Source of the DNA: Aptenodytes patagonicus
Taxonomy: Eukaryota; Chordata; Aves; Sphenisciformes; Spheniscidae
Assembly (NCBI RefSeq): GCF_965638725.1
Contig: NC_134949.1
Coordinates: 16,800,951 to 16,864,950, forward strand
Direction of reading: 5' to 3'
Length of the DNA stretch: 64,000 nucleotides
The notes beneath the pieces were generated by a model. It did not search any database and was not told the origin of the DNA. It worked only from the letters and a program-made list of their open reading frames with translations. Of the stretch, positions 38,641 through 51,300 are shown piece after piece (the first letter of the stretch is position 1; every line of letters begins with the position of its first letter). A program made the position numbers and the translations under genes.

Positions 38641-38689
38641 CGTCCAGGCGGCAGCACCGGGCTGTTCCGTGCTCGGCGGCCCCGCGGAG

Positions 38690-39709
38690 GTGAGCGGAGC
38701 GGAGCGGTAGGGCCGGCAGCGGCCACTGGCTTCGGCCCTCGGCTTCGGCCCTCGGCGCGCCCAGCCGCTTCCCCGGCGTCGCGGTGTGGCGTCCGGAGGC
38801 CTTCCCTCGAGGCCCGGCTATAGAGGGGCCGTTGCGGTCGGGGGGGGGCTATGCGAGCTCGCCTGAGGTGGGGCTGTGGGAGGTCGGCGGGTGGCCCGGG
38901 CGGCTCCTCGCCCCTCACGGGGCTCCGTGTGGCTTGTGGGCGGCTCTACGCACGCCGGGCAGCTTCTCCTCCCCCGGGTGCGTGTGCGGGGTCCCCTCGG
39001 CTCCGGTGGGCTCTGCTGAGCTGCCCCGTGAGGGGCCGGTCCCGGTAGGTCCACGCTCGGCGTTAATCCCTTCGGTCTGGCCGCACCGCACGGGGTGCTC
39101 TTCCTGAGGGTCTCCTGGCTAACCTCTCGGCAAAGCCTGAGCGGGTTGTGTTGAGGTAGGGACGAGTCTACCTTTGCTCACAGGAAGATCGTATTTGATG
39201 GGTTTCTGTCCACGAGTGAAAGGCGCTGTCTTAAGCACTGCACGCGTTTCCTTTGCGGAGCAGAGATGTGCTGAGTCTCGGTTATGCCAGTCTCGAATTA
39301 GTGCTGTAAAATTTTTTTTTAGCCTGTGGGGTGGCAGTGTTCTGCTGCAGCTGTCTAGCTGTGCTGCCCATTGCAGCCATATTCATATAAGGTATTTAGT
39401 TGCTGAACACAGAGTTTGCGTTTAGGAATTTCAGAAATCCTAGGCATCGCTGCTGTATGTGAAGGCTTTTTACAGAGGTTGCAACACTTTACATATACGT
39501 AGTCTCAGATAATTTGATAGCACGTTTCAAGAAAGGATGGCGAGATGTGTGACATCCCATAAACCACATTTGTGTGGCTGTCCCTAAACATAAGATATAA
39601 GAGTCTTCAAAGGGAATGTTTACCTCCTTGCTAATTTGGCAGTATCATAAAATTCTGTGACCTTGTCATTTTTTTAAACCCACTGTATAGCTAATTCTGT
39701 ATTTTCCAG
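38690..39709 (+). other. GTSE1 intron 1 with CpG island tail
   Basis: The first half (to about 39,130) is strongly GC- and CpG-rich and continues the promoter island. The second half is AT-rich. The intron ends TATTTTCCAG|AC before the coding exon. Open frames in the GC-rich half are judged to be by-products of composition. Confidence 0.7.
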
Positions 39710-39714
39710 ACACT

Positions 39715-42700
39715 ATGGAGGAAGGAAAAGAAATGGCAGCATATTGCTCAAGTCATGTGATTGAAGAAAAACTGGCTATTTGCATGAGCAATGGTAGGTG
39801 GAGAACACGTTGGGATATTTTCTACCTGGTGCATCCCTTACTAAAAGTTAAGACAGTTCAGATCAGTAGACCTCCTGTATCTGCTTTATATCTTGTTCTG
39901 TGTACTTGTTTCCTTGCGTGGGCTGCTGTTGCCAGTCTCAGACTTACAAGCCTCCTCAAGAGCTTGTGGAGCACTGGTGCTAGAGCATGTATAGTAGTGA
40001 CATGATGTCATCAAGCTCTCTTCTATATAACTAATCTAAGCTCTTCCCTTCTCCTTGTTTGTCTGCTGCGGATTCAATTAATATTTTGTGTATATATTAG
40101 CTAATAGGGAAAACTAATCTTTCTCACTGGCTCCTGTTACTGTCCTGTGGTGGTCTCTACCAGAAAAGAACTGACTGATAGGACAACTGCATTGTCTTAT
40201 AGCTCTAGTTTATATATTCTCACTTTTCTTGATCGGAGGCTACTGATGCCCTTTCCCACAGCCAGATGCCATGTTCCTATTATGGGTGCTTAGAAATTAG
40301 CATTGAGATCTTTCATGATATTTGGGCATCTATCACAATTATGATCATATTCACAGCTGTACCTTCAATTTCTTTGACCTAAAACATGTTTTTATTATTT
40401 TAATAATTTAAATTTGGTAGCTAAAACTTTCTTTGCTATCTGACATCAGCTTCATCAAATTATCAAAGCATAATGCAATCATTTTTATTGCGAATCCCCA
40501 CTGTGACAAAATTCATGTTGTTATAGTTTCAGACTTTCCTCTTCTGACTGATGAAAAGTTTGATTTTGACCTTTCGCTCTCTCCAGCAAGGTAAGTGAAG
40601 GGTCTATAGGTAAATATACCCTTAAAATGGACACATGTAAGGTGCTGGGCTGACTTACTTTTCTTTGTAGTGGAAATGAAGATGAAGTTTTTGTTGGACC
40701 TTTGGGACACAAAGAAAAATGTATTACTGTCAATATTGAAGCAAAAAAAAGTGCTGAAAAAAAGAGTGTGCCTGCTTCTGATGATAAACTCACGTGGAGC
40801 CCACTTACAGGAGAGAAATTTGTGGAAATTTTCAAAGAAGCTCATTTGCTAGCACTGCAAATAGAGACTCGAAGCAAGAATGAACAGACTAAAATAAGCC
40901 AATCAGAAGAACGGGAAAACAAGATTATAGAAAAATTTGTGGAGGACTCAAAGTCAAAATTGAAAATATTGAGAAACCAAAACATAGAGAAAAGTCCCAG
41001 GGCTGTTAAAAGGGAGACGTACTGTGTGTGGGATAGCCCGGCATGTCAGCTGCCACCTTGTTTTCAGAAGGATTTGGATAAACTTTTGTCAGATGACAAA
41101 ACACATGCTCTTCATATTCCTCCAAACAGAAGCCCTGTTAAAAGTTGTGTATCGCCTACAAAAATTGCCAGTTCATCTCTGGCACAAGAACAGAAAACTA
41201 AGGAAAGAAATACGAAGGCAACTGGCAAACTGCCAATGGCAAAACCTTCATCTACTCTTGCAAAAAGCAATTTGACTATTGAAAAGGTAAAGACAGCTTC
41301 TGGACAACAATGTTTTCTTTAAACGCGGCCTTTGTGTGTTTTAGAAATGTTTAAGCTGTCTACAAGCTATTTTTAAAAGTGAACTTTAATCTTCTGATGT
41401 CTCTCTACCTCATAAGATCCTTAGGCAGGAAACGTTATTATATATAAAAAAGAAAATTCAGGGCATATACTATGGTATAATAGCCAACTAGTTTTTCTAT
41501 TATGACAATGTAGAGCATCTGCAGGCAAATTTCTTTTCCATTGTATTCTGGTTTTGTGAATACCATCATTCCTGGCTTTTGTTTAAATGCTGTTTTGTTG
41601 CTGGTAAAATTACTGCACTGTTCTTAGTGACTTAATGTGCAACAGTGGCTTTGTTTACTGTTAACCCTTGTCAATGGAGGTGGGGGGGAAGCCACAATTA
41701 TTTTGATAGGACAGGAAAATCTTTTAGCTCTAGTCTGTCCACAACTTGTCTCAATCATGAAAAGCACGGATTAATGGTATTACACCTAGGATGTGGCTAT
41801 GTGACCAAATAAACACATTTTCCAGTTCGTCACTATTCTAGGATAGCAAGGAAACAGTTGTGTTAGTGACCTTGTGTGCACAAATCCCAGTCTGTAGATA
41901 GAATGTCTTCTGGATTTTATTGCTCTACACCTTATGGCTTGGGCTCCAGTACGTACTGCAGATTTTACTGAAAATGTGATATTGGCTCCTTGGGAACCAT
42001 CACCTATAGAAAATAGGGGCCCCTTTGATTCCTTTGTGGTATAAGTTTCTTCTTGATTTTGGGTGCTATAAGAAAAGGCACAGTCTTAATGCTTTAACTA
42101 GCCAAACTGTACCCCACTGTCTAAATAGACAGTTTGGATGATGCAGTCTACTATTGTAATGTCTCATCTTTTGGAAAGCTAGAGTAAAGCAGAAGAATAT
42201 GAATTAAATGGAGATCTCATAGTTGTAAGGAACAGCTGTTACAGTATGTAGGTGAACATGATTATATGAAATTTGTGCTGATGAATTGTTGCAGAACTGT
42301 CCTTAGGTTGATGTCCAATATCTGGCTTCAGGCGTGTTCTAGTACTTAGCAAATACACTCACTAGACTAACTTTATATTAGTCTAAAGACTAAGGACTTG
42401 ACTGGGTTCAAAGGCTTCTTCATTGACTGTTGTCTTGGTTTTTTAAAAAAATCAATTTGTGTAAAAAGCTTTACAGTGGTTTCTAGAAACACTAGTAGCT
42501 TTTACAATGTTGCATTGAAATTTGCAGCCCAAACCAGGAAAATGTACTAGTATTTCTACAAAAAGAGACTTGAACAGCATGGGATCATCTGAAGATCTAA
42601 TTTCTGATAAATCTAGTGCTGCTTCAGATGTCTTTGAGTCTTCGTTCAGTGGCATTTCCTCAGTGCAAGACAAAAAAGCCCTTCCTGCACCAAGTAAGGT

Positions 42701-45700
42701 AATGGCAAGCATTCTTAATATGAAAATAATCTTTGTGATGTTCTGATGAAAAGAAAAAACTGAATATAGTTTACTTTCTAATTTAAAGCTATATTGTTGC
42801 GTATGATGGTTTTAAGGAAAGGTAATCTCTGTTCTGTAATTGCCATTCTTGAATGTGTGTTGTAAGTCTGTAACACAATGAACATACTTAAGAGCAACTA
42901 TAAATGTGTTGGATTAACAAGCATTACCTTTGTTTTTAAAGCACTAGCTGCAGGTAAGTGATCAGCAATTTTCTGTAAGAAACAAAGTTTTTGATGTGTG
43001 TAGTTAAATACACCATATGAAAAGGTTGCCATAACTTCTATGAAGGTAGAATACCTATAGCTGTCAGGAGTTTTCTGAAGCTTTAGACACCTACTTCCAT
43101 GCTGCATGCCACCTCCCTGAATCACAGAATGGTTGATGTTGGAAGGGACCTCTTGAGGTCATGTGGTTCAACCCCCTGCTCAAGCAGGGCCACCTAGAGT
43201 CGGTTGCCCAGGACCATGGCCAGAAGGCTTTTGAGTATCTCCACGGATGGAGAATCAACAACGTCTCTGGGCAACCTGTGCCAGTGCTCGGTGACCCTTG
43301 CAGTAAAAAAGCGTTTTCTGATGTTCAGAGGTAGAACCTCCTGTGTTTCAGTCTGTGCCCATTGCCTCTGGTCCCGTCACTGGGCACCACTGGACACTGT
43401 CCTTTCAGATATTTGTATATATTGATGAGATCCACCTTGAACCTCCTCTTCTCTAGGCTGAACAGTCCCAGCTCTCTAAACTTTTCCTCAGATGGGAGAC
43501 GCTCCAGTCCCTTAATCATCTCAGCGGCCCTTTACTGGACTCTTTCCAGTAGCTCCAAATTGCTCTCACACTGGGGAGCCTGGAACTGGACACAGATCTT
43601 CAGGTGTGGCCTCCCCAGTGGTGAGCAGACGGGTAGGATCACCTCCCTCGACCTGCTGGCAACACTCCTAATGCAGCCCAGGATACCGTTAGCATTCTTT
43701 GCTGCAAGGGCACATTGCCAGCTCATGTTCAACTTGTCTACCAGCGCTCCTAAGGGCCTTTTCTGCAAAGCTGCTTTCCAGCTGGTTGGTGCCCAGCATA
43801 TACTGGTGCCTGGGGTTACTCCTTTTACTCTTTAATCCCTTTAAGTCCGTACTCAAGTTTGTGGCAGGAATAAAAAGAAGTCCACCTCCTAGATCTGATG
43901 TTCCTGTTCTGTATAATAACCCAGATATAATGAACTGTTTCTAAGAAAATTCACTTTTTAAACTGTAATCTGAGGAAGGAGCTTCTCTAAAATTCACAAA
44001 TAAAAAGCTATAATACCAAGAAAAAGCATGGCAAATTAATGTGTTAAATATTTTTTTTTGCTTTTGAATAAACTATATTTCCTGATTCAGCCTGGCTTAA
44101 AGAAGGTAACACATCTGAAACTTCCTGGTGTTGCCAGTGGTATCACAAGAAAGACTACTTCATCATCATCTTCGTCATCAGTTTCCAGCATGAACTCAAG
44201 TCTGAATTCAAGTTTACCCATTTCTCCCATAGGAAAAAATGGTAATCACTCTTACTACAGATTTGTGCCACAAATAAATTTTGAAGTAGCTAAACATGCC
44301 TTGGACTGTGGGTTTGGATGTGTTTTAATGGTGTGCAGTACATACAAGCAGTAAGAAATGTTTCAAATGGAGAATAAAATTTTGTAGGCTAGCCTAATAA
44401 ATCCCTGTGGACTAAAGATAAATCTTAGTTTTCTATTATTTGTAAAAACTAGATTCATGTACACCTGATGTCTACATGCGAGGGTCTGACACAGCTAGAA
44501 AGTAAACAATGCCTCAGGAAACCTGTGTTTTTTGTACATGATCTTCTCTATAATAGTCAAGTACATGAACTTCTGAATGCTGTAAGCTTGTCTAACTTGA
44601 ATTAAAAAACCCAACACCAAAACAACTGAAATATGGAAGGAAGGTGGAAGGCCTAGTTCCAAACTCTGAGTTTCTGTAAACCTAATAAAAGGATGAGCTT
44701 TACTCAAGCAGACTGGGAAAAAAAACTGAGGCGATAACTGAATACAACCAAGAGGCTTATACTATAATGAAGACATGACTTTGACCTTTCAATAAGCCTG
44801 AAAGGATCAGGAAAATAGTCTCCTGAAAATACTGACAGATGTAAGCACCACAGTTCTTGTAGATCTATCAAGATACGAAGTTACTGCAAATTTTTACTTT
44901 GTACTTTTTCTGAATGGATAATAACATATCGGTAAAAGTTAAAGCTTAAGAATTATTTTATATGACAGAAGTGTCTAGTCAAGATTCATCCTATTAATGA
45001 AAGTAACCTACAGACTAACAGTAAGAACCATACAGAAAACTGAGAAAAGCACTTGTGGGGTAGTTCAGCCCGTGGTGTTAATCAGTGTAACTTGAACTAT
45101 TACCTTCTTGAATGCCTGCTTAAGGGAACAGAGCCAGCTATGCTGGGAGAAAATGTTGAAAATATAACTTGAATCTGCAAGCTGTTTTGGCATTCCTTGA
45201 AGAATATTCTTGGACTTGATTGCAGTAATTCAGGAATTTGGTGAGGAGGCTTCCTAAAACAGACAAAATTGCTGGAGAATTCAGAGAGTGAGTTTTCAGT
45301 AGTTGTATGTGTTCTCCTTAAACTTGAGTTGTTTGAACATAAATTTAAATGCTGTAAATTGCTGTTTTTCTTTCCTGTGAGTGTAATTATTCTGCTTAGT
45401 CAAAAACTTAGCAATAAGCAATGATTCAGAAGTATAACTTTCTATTTCAGGAAAATCAAGCATGTCTTCAAAAGCTAATGTGAGCGGCTCTAAGCTTTCA
45501 TCTAGTACAAACAGGCTGGCCCTTGTCAGACCTACCAGAGTGTCATCTCTGCAGGCTGCCAATACTGAGAAATCCAGGAAGCAAGCAAGATCAGCTAGTA
45601 CTCCCAAAATATCTAGTGCTGTAAGCTTGGTTAAATCTTCAGCTTCTGCAACATCATCTGAGGCTGTAGGCAGTGGAATTCAGAGGCTGAGCTCTGTTCC

Positions 45701-48700
45701 CAGTCTGCAGAAGCTATGTCAGCAGAATAAAGATGGAAGTGCGACAAAAGGAAGCTTGTGTCCAAAGCCCAAGGCTGGAGTTTTGTCCATTCCTACAAGT
45801 CAAACTAAGGTTCCAGTGAAGACTGGAGGTAAGCACATACTTTGCATGACCTGTCTTCTAGCTTGGCTATTAAAAGCAAATGTTACCTTGAATGCTTATT
45901 TGTTTCATTACACTTCTGTCCGCCTCTTGGAAGGGATTAGTATTTTAACCGAAAGGTATCTGTTAAAAAAAAATAAACATGAATGTGGATAGCAATTAAC
46001 AAAACTTTTCTCTTTAGATACATCACCAAACAAATTGCTAAAAGCAACACCATCTCTTGGATTAACATTTTGTGGCACACTTGGAAGGTAGGACTTCACT
46101 AAAAATTGAATGTACTGAGGCATACTTCTTAGAATGCAACATGGTTGGGTGTTGCAACAATCTTTAAAAGTTCTAATTTTGTTGTCTAGTCCCTTGAGAC
46201 CCTCGAGGTTAGCTGTGTTAATGACTATTGGAACCGATTTAAAAAAAAAAAACAAACCAAAACTAAACCAAACAACCCTCCCCACTCTCTTCAGAAGAGG
46301 AAGATTTTCTTTGCAGTGCTAAATAGACTAGAGTCATTCATAAAAGAATTCTTAAGAAGTAAAGCCCTTACTATGCTGTGATTATCAACTTTATGATTAC
46401 CGTTCCCTTACTGACCGAAGGGAAACTGATTTCTGCTGTATGGTAGAATAGTTTGAATAAAACTGTTTCTAGAAGCTTTTGGCTAATGCATGTTCCCTTT
46501 TTAGCACCATGGCAGTCAGCACTCCTGTGAAAGCCTCAGAAGATGGGATCTCTCAGAATTCTTGTTTTCCTGAGAGGTCCGTCCCCATGACTCCTGCCAG
46601 TCTGAAACGGTCTGGCTTGCCTACACCTCTTCGTCGTATCTCAGGATTTCCAGCAGTGACTCCTAAAACTGCACCAAGAATGGCATTTCCTCCACATGCT
46701 GCATCTATTTGCCAAAGTTCCAGCTTTTCTACCAAAAAGACACTTACAGCTGGGTAAGACAGAAACCTCCATATATGAAACGAGTATTGCAGGCAAACTG
46801 CCTCTAAATGAATTTTAATGATGACTTTCAGGTTTCGAGGACCTCTGCTAAATGTTAGAATAAAGCATTTGAGCATAGATAACTGTATCGGCCTAATAAA
46901 GACTTGCATCTTATGACTAGTAAAATACTATAAGCCTTACTGAGATGAGTCAATATCTAACAAAGAATTATAACCTCTAACAGGAAGTTATTTGTATTTC
47001 TTGAGCTAGCGGACAACTTAAGACTTGTATCTGATGCTCTGACTGAAAACAGATTTGGCATTGGTGTTATTTTGCTATTGCCTTCTGATGAAAGGAAGTA
47101 GCTGGTTAAAATAAATACTACTCAACTTTTTTTTTTATACTGTTGCCAATGCTTCTGTAAAATTACACTTTGTTAAAGCATCAGTCAAAAAGCCAAGGAT
47201 TTAGTTGACTAAACTTTAGTTTCTGAGCAGGTTTACCTACATTTCATTTGAAATAATTGCTTGCAGAATGGGTGAATCCTAATGTGTGGTTAATTATGTT
47301 TGTTTTGTGTGAAAATAACGTTGCCTTCTTCATATTATCAGCCCAACATCTTCTCACAAGTGCCATATATATGTATGCAGGCTTGCTTCATGATTGGTGG
47401 AGATGAACAGTATTAAAGCAGGAATGATTCATGGCTAGAAAACTCTTCCTATATGTCATGTAACTTAAGCTAAATGTCCAAAATAGTCTTTTCTCTCAAG
47501 GAAACAATTACTCTCTCTACAATGACTTTATCATACTAATCAGATTACAACCCCTGGTCCTCCAGCTGTTGTTGGTACTTCCTCTCAGCAGGGACTGAAG
47601 TGGGTTACTCAGTGATATGCAATATTGTACTTGCTTGCTAGTTGTTTCTTCAAAGTCTAAAAAAAAAAAAAAAAATCCCATGTGTGAAGTTTAGGCTGCG
47701 TGTATAGGTCAATTTAAGATTAAATTCTTCATTCTGAAGTCAGCTCATTTTTTCAATGGGTAGGCTATAAATTTATTGCAGCATGAAGGATCTTGTATTT
47801 TGCAGGTAACTAGCATACTTTTGGATGAAAATATGGGAAGCCTTTTGGTCATTAAAACTTGGGGTAAAAAAGGAGAAAATGAGGTTAGGGCATTGGCTTG
47901 TCTGTCTTTAGTAGTTCATGCTGATTAAAGAACTCAATTATTGCCAATGCTCTTTTCCCTAGTTCTAAACAGACAAAAGAGAGTAAGACACAGATATCTT
48001 CTTCAGAAGATGATATATCTCCTCCACTTGTGCTACCTCTTGCACTTAACTTCTCACCAGAAAAAACTGCTACAGAAGTAGTAGAAAACAAATTAAAAGA
48101 GCCTGAAGTACAAAATCAGCTGGCTGAAGAGAAACAAACTGAGGTAAGAAATGACAATACATTTTTCTACAGAACTACTAAGTAAACGGCTTGAAAATAA
48201 ATTATTTCAAGATGAGGGACAAGTAGGAAAACTACTTCAGTACACACAAAGTTAAAATGGATTAACTCTATGCATGTGCACCCTCTAGTGCCTATTTTTA
48301 GCACCAAACATCTGTTCAGTGTTTCCACTAAGTTTGTTCCCATCTCAAAGCTGAACGGTCAAATATTTGCAGATTTCATATTAAATTTCCACTTCTGGAT
48401 AAGTGCTGTGAAATCCTTGTGGATTTGATTAGAAAAGCAGTGTCACAGGGCAGTTCCTATTGCAACCATAAAGCCCTTTTGGAAAAAAAAAAAAAAGAAA
48501 AAATAAAAAAATGCACTGCTGTAGCTAAACTCAGTCACCTAACAGCAATGCAAATCTGCATACAGTGAGTGAGGATTAAATCCTAAAGCGCATGTAGCAG
48601 TAAACTTAGTTAAGTGTCATGTACTTAGTCCAGTGAACGCTTTTCCCCTCTTCCAAGAATCTACTGGCTTCATGTTGAAAGCTGGCACTCCATAGGCATT

Positions 48701-50938
48701 AAGGAGAAAGAACTGAACTGGTAGTTCTGCAATATTAACCTGTCAAAGTGGCTATTGATTTACAAATATTCAGGTGTAGAATAATCTGTCGATTAATTAC
48801 TAGATGTTATCACATCAGTATTTTCCTTGTTAGCTTACTTGACATGAAGTATCTGTTATAGAATTGCTTAGCACATGTACAGAGTAGTTAAACTGGACAA
48901 AAACATAACTAAAGTTTGGAGCTCTACAGGACAGTTTATATGGCTAAATAACATTGCACAGTAATTGTAGTCAAGTCATTTAAGAGAGTTATTACTCTTC
49001 TGTTTTAAATTCGACTTAACATTGCTTTTAAGTGAAAAATTTTTATGCCCCAAGAAGCTCTTTTGCTTTGTCTCACTGCAGTTTCCCTATTTGTGATGTT
49101 AGCCATTGGCAGAGCAAGAGCTGAGGCTTTTACACTATGTGCAAACAATCCTGCATGAAAAATACCCAACCTGTAAATTAAGCCTGTCCTGTGATAATTA
49201 CAGCTGTATAAGCTAAATTGACTGCCTAAATGTTTGAAGGAAGCATGGAGAACAGAGGGAAAAACCTGAATCATCTCTTTTTTTTTTAAGGCCTTACTGG
49301 TAGATATTGGAGTAGACAAATCTCTCCCGCACACCTTGGAATACGAAAGTAGACCTCTAATTGACCTTTCCAATACTCCTGAAGTGAATAACATTACTCC
49401 TCTAAAGCCTACATTCCCAGGGCAGGTAAAGGTAAGTTATATTCATAGAATCATAGAATGGTTTGGGTTGGAAGGGGCCTTAAAGATCATCTAGTCCAAC
49501 CCCCCTGCCGTGGGCAGGGGCACCTTCCACTAGATCAGGTTGCTCAAAGCCCTGTCCAGCCTGGCCTTGAAGACTTCCAGGGATGGGACATCCACAGTTT
49601 CTCCGGGCAGCCTATTCCAGTGTCTCACCACCCTCATAGTGAAGAATTTCTTCCTTATATCTTATCTAAATCTACCCCGTTTCAGTTTAAACCCATTGCC
49701 CCTTGTCCTATCACTACACGCCCTTGTAAAGAGTCCCTCTCCAGCTTTCTTGAAGGCCCCCTTCAGGTACTGGAAGGCTGCTATAAGGTCTCCCTGGAGC
49801 CTTCTCTTCTCCAGGCTGAACAACCCCAACTCTCTCAGCCTGTCTTCGTAGTCTTCTGGTGCAAATATGCTAGCAGAAAAATGTCAACTGGCTGCATATA
49901 CTTGTCTGCAGAGCAGCTCCACAACACTGTAAGAATTATTTAATATTACTCAATATGTTCAATATGATACTACATACTAAGGTGCTCTTAAGTAAAGAGA
50001 ACATAATGTTTAAAATCAAATGATGTGCTCTCAACTAGAGCTCAGTGAGCAAACTGTAAATAGGAAAAGGAGGAGGATGGAGAAAGAACTTAATGCTTAA
50101 AGCAGTTGAAGAATGAAACTGTTCTGAAGCAGGAGGTGAATGCTGTCTTCAGTATAGTAGGCATGCTGACTCTTGTTTTTCCTTTTCTTGCAAACTTTCA
50201 GTTCTTGGCAGCAGCAGCTCATTTTCAGCAAAAAAGCAAGGCTGTCTCTCCTGTTTACCTCCTCTCCCAATCCCCTCCTTAGTTGAAAGATGTCTGTTGG
50301 AATCTACTCTAAACTTGACAAGTGTTTCTGGGCAAGTGCTTTTTGTACACTGGTGGCTTGAAGGTAGATGCCTTTTAGATATTGTCAGATGAATTGTGGT
50401 AACTATGAGGATGTAGCCTTTGACAACATTAGGTGTAGTTGGGATCAATTTAATATCAGGTCCTTCAAAGTATCTCAAAAGAGGATCACAGAAGTCTGAC
50501 TATGGGGGCATGTTCAGAGGAGTTCAGAAGTGCTCTGCCCTGCCTGGATGACAGTGTCACTTGAATATGCATAGCAGTGAAACTTAGAAAAAAGCCTTTT
50601 AGGCTTTTAAGGTGAGTATGGGCAATAACCACCTTATGAGAAGCTTGTGCTTGTTTAAGAATGAGCTAGATGTTTACAAAACCTGAACCTAGAAGCTTGA
50701 GTGTGGTGCTTGTATCTGTCTTCTGGATACTAATAGGAATCCTAAAAAAAAAAAAAAAGTACTTGAGAAGACTATGTTAATAGAGATTATCGCTGCTAGT
50801 AATTATGTAACAACAGCTGACTACAACAGCTAAATTTTATTGTTTTTCTTTCAGCTAATTGATTTGAGTTCGCCTCTTATCACTCTGAGTCCCGATGTAA
50901 ACAAAGAAAATCTGGATTCCCCTCTACTCAAGTTCTGA
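39715..50938 (+). CDS. GTSE1: GTSE1, G2 and S phase-expressed protein 1
   Basis: GTSE1 is a mitotic microtubule-associated protein. It inhibits the depolymerase MCAK, binds clathrin on the spindle and moves p53 out of the nucleus. The coding exons are 39715-39793, 40533-40590, 40671-41286, 42528-42698, 44091-44241, 45451-45828, 46018-46087, 46505-46753, 47963-48143, 49291-49425 and 50855-50938, which sum to 2172 nt (723 aa; human about 720). Recognisable blocks are [21 protein letters not shown] at the N-terminus, [20 protein letters not shown], the Ser/Thr-Pro-rich basic centre, [20 protein letters not shown] (an SP/TP-rich block) and LNFSPEKT. The tail carries clathrin-box motifs LIDL at residues 674-677 and 697-700 plus LITL, and a KEN sequence at 713-715. 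The start ATG has A at -3 and G at +4. Exons 3 and 11 have alternative splice sites 6 nt away. Confidence 0.95.
41287..42527 (+). other. GTSE1 intron after coding exon 3
   Basis: A 1.24 kb AT-rich intron between EK|gtaaag and ttgcag|PKPGK. No repeat or RNA gene recognised. Confidence 0.75.
43118..43825 (-). mobile_element. CR1 LINE 3' fragment in GTSE1 intron
   Basis: In antisense orientation to GTSE1, the minus strand reads from [25 protein letters not shown]-type codons (about 43750) through a block corresponding to [43 protein letters not shown] and KHRRFYL to the 3' UTR. The 3' end is at 43118 (GAATCACAGAATGGTTGATG on plus). Frameshifts and an internal stop make it clearly dead. It diverges from the large intergenic copies, so it belongs to another CR1 subfamily and is probably older. 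Confidence 0.9.
44242..45450 (+). other. GTSE1 intron after coding exon 5
   Basis: A 1.2 kb AT-rich intron. No repeat family recognised. Short frames such as 44495-44707 (minus) have no support. Confidence 0.7.
46754..47962 (+). other. GTSE1 intron after coding exon 8
   Basis: 1.2 kb, AT-rich, with a short A homopolymer near 47660. It ends with a good polypyrimidine acceptor TCTTTTCCCTAG. Nothing else recognised. Confidence 0.7.
48144..49290 (+). other. GTSE1 intron after coding exon 9
   Basis: 1.15 kb, AT-rich, with an A-rich tract at about 48482-48512. The acceptor has an uninterrupted T run before AAG. Nothing else recognised. Confidence 0.7.
49443..49856 (-). mobile_element. CR1 LINE 3' fragment in GTSE1 intron 11
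   Basis: The plus strand begins with the inverted CR1 tail (TCATAGAATCATAGAATGG), followed by the typical antisense 3' end GGGTTGGAAGGGGCCTTAAAG. It runs up to codons equivalent to the [20 protein letters not shown] block near 49850. It begins only about 17 bases downstream of the GTSE1 exon 11 donor site and is antisense to the gene. Confidence 0.92.
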
Positions 50939-51300
50939 ACTTGAGTTGAAATGAAGAATTCTTGGCATCTGTGATCTTTAAAGTGTTTAGGGGTTACTCT
51001 TCACTCGTACAGGTTTTTTTTTTGAAGATGGCTATAGATTATCTGATGAACTGCATTAACACAATAGAATTCTAACAGTCTTGATATAGTCAAACCAAGT
51101 CTGATCAATGGTTCTGTTCATGGATGTGCTGCAATGGATGTATTTAAACTGTGTTGCTCTAAGGCAAAAAGGATTATTCTCGGTATTGGAAGCCTGTCTC
51201 TTTTATTTCCTACCAATTGTCCTTTGATTCTTTGTGCCCTATGTGCAAATGAAGATTTAATTTAAAATAAATGAGTTGTTGTTTACCAAACTGTTGTACA
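50939..51300 (+). other. GTSE1: GTSE1 3' UTR and poly(A) signal
   Basis: About 330 bases follow the stop codon before a canonical AATAAA at 51266-51271. A second AATAAA occurs near 51427. The first is the simplest end of the transcript. Confidence 0.55.

Larger units (their letters stand above)
38461..38689 (+). promoter_or_regulatory. GTSE1: GTSE1 promoter and non-coding exon 1
   Basis: A CpG-island promoter without a TATA box. In order it holds a ZNF143/Staf-like site (38538-38557), a GC box GGGGGCGGGA near 38560-38569, a CCAAT box (38592-38596), an E-box CACGTG (38616-38621) and a tandem CDE (38626-38632) with CHR (38634-38640). Exon 1 is non-coding and ends at 38689 with CGGAG|GTGAGC. 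The transcription start is inferred to lie just downstream of the CHR, roughly 38640-38670. CCAAT plus CDE/CHR is the architecture of G2/M genes controlled by NF-Y and the DREAM and B-MYB-MuvB complexes, which fits GTSE1's expression in G2. Confidence 0.75.
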
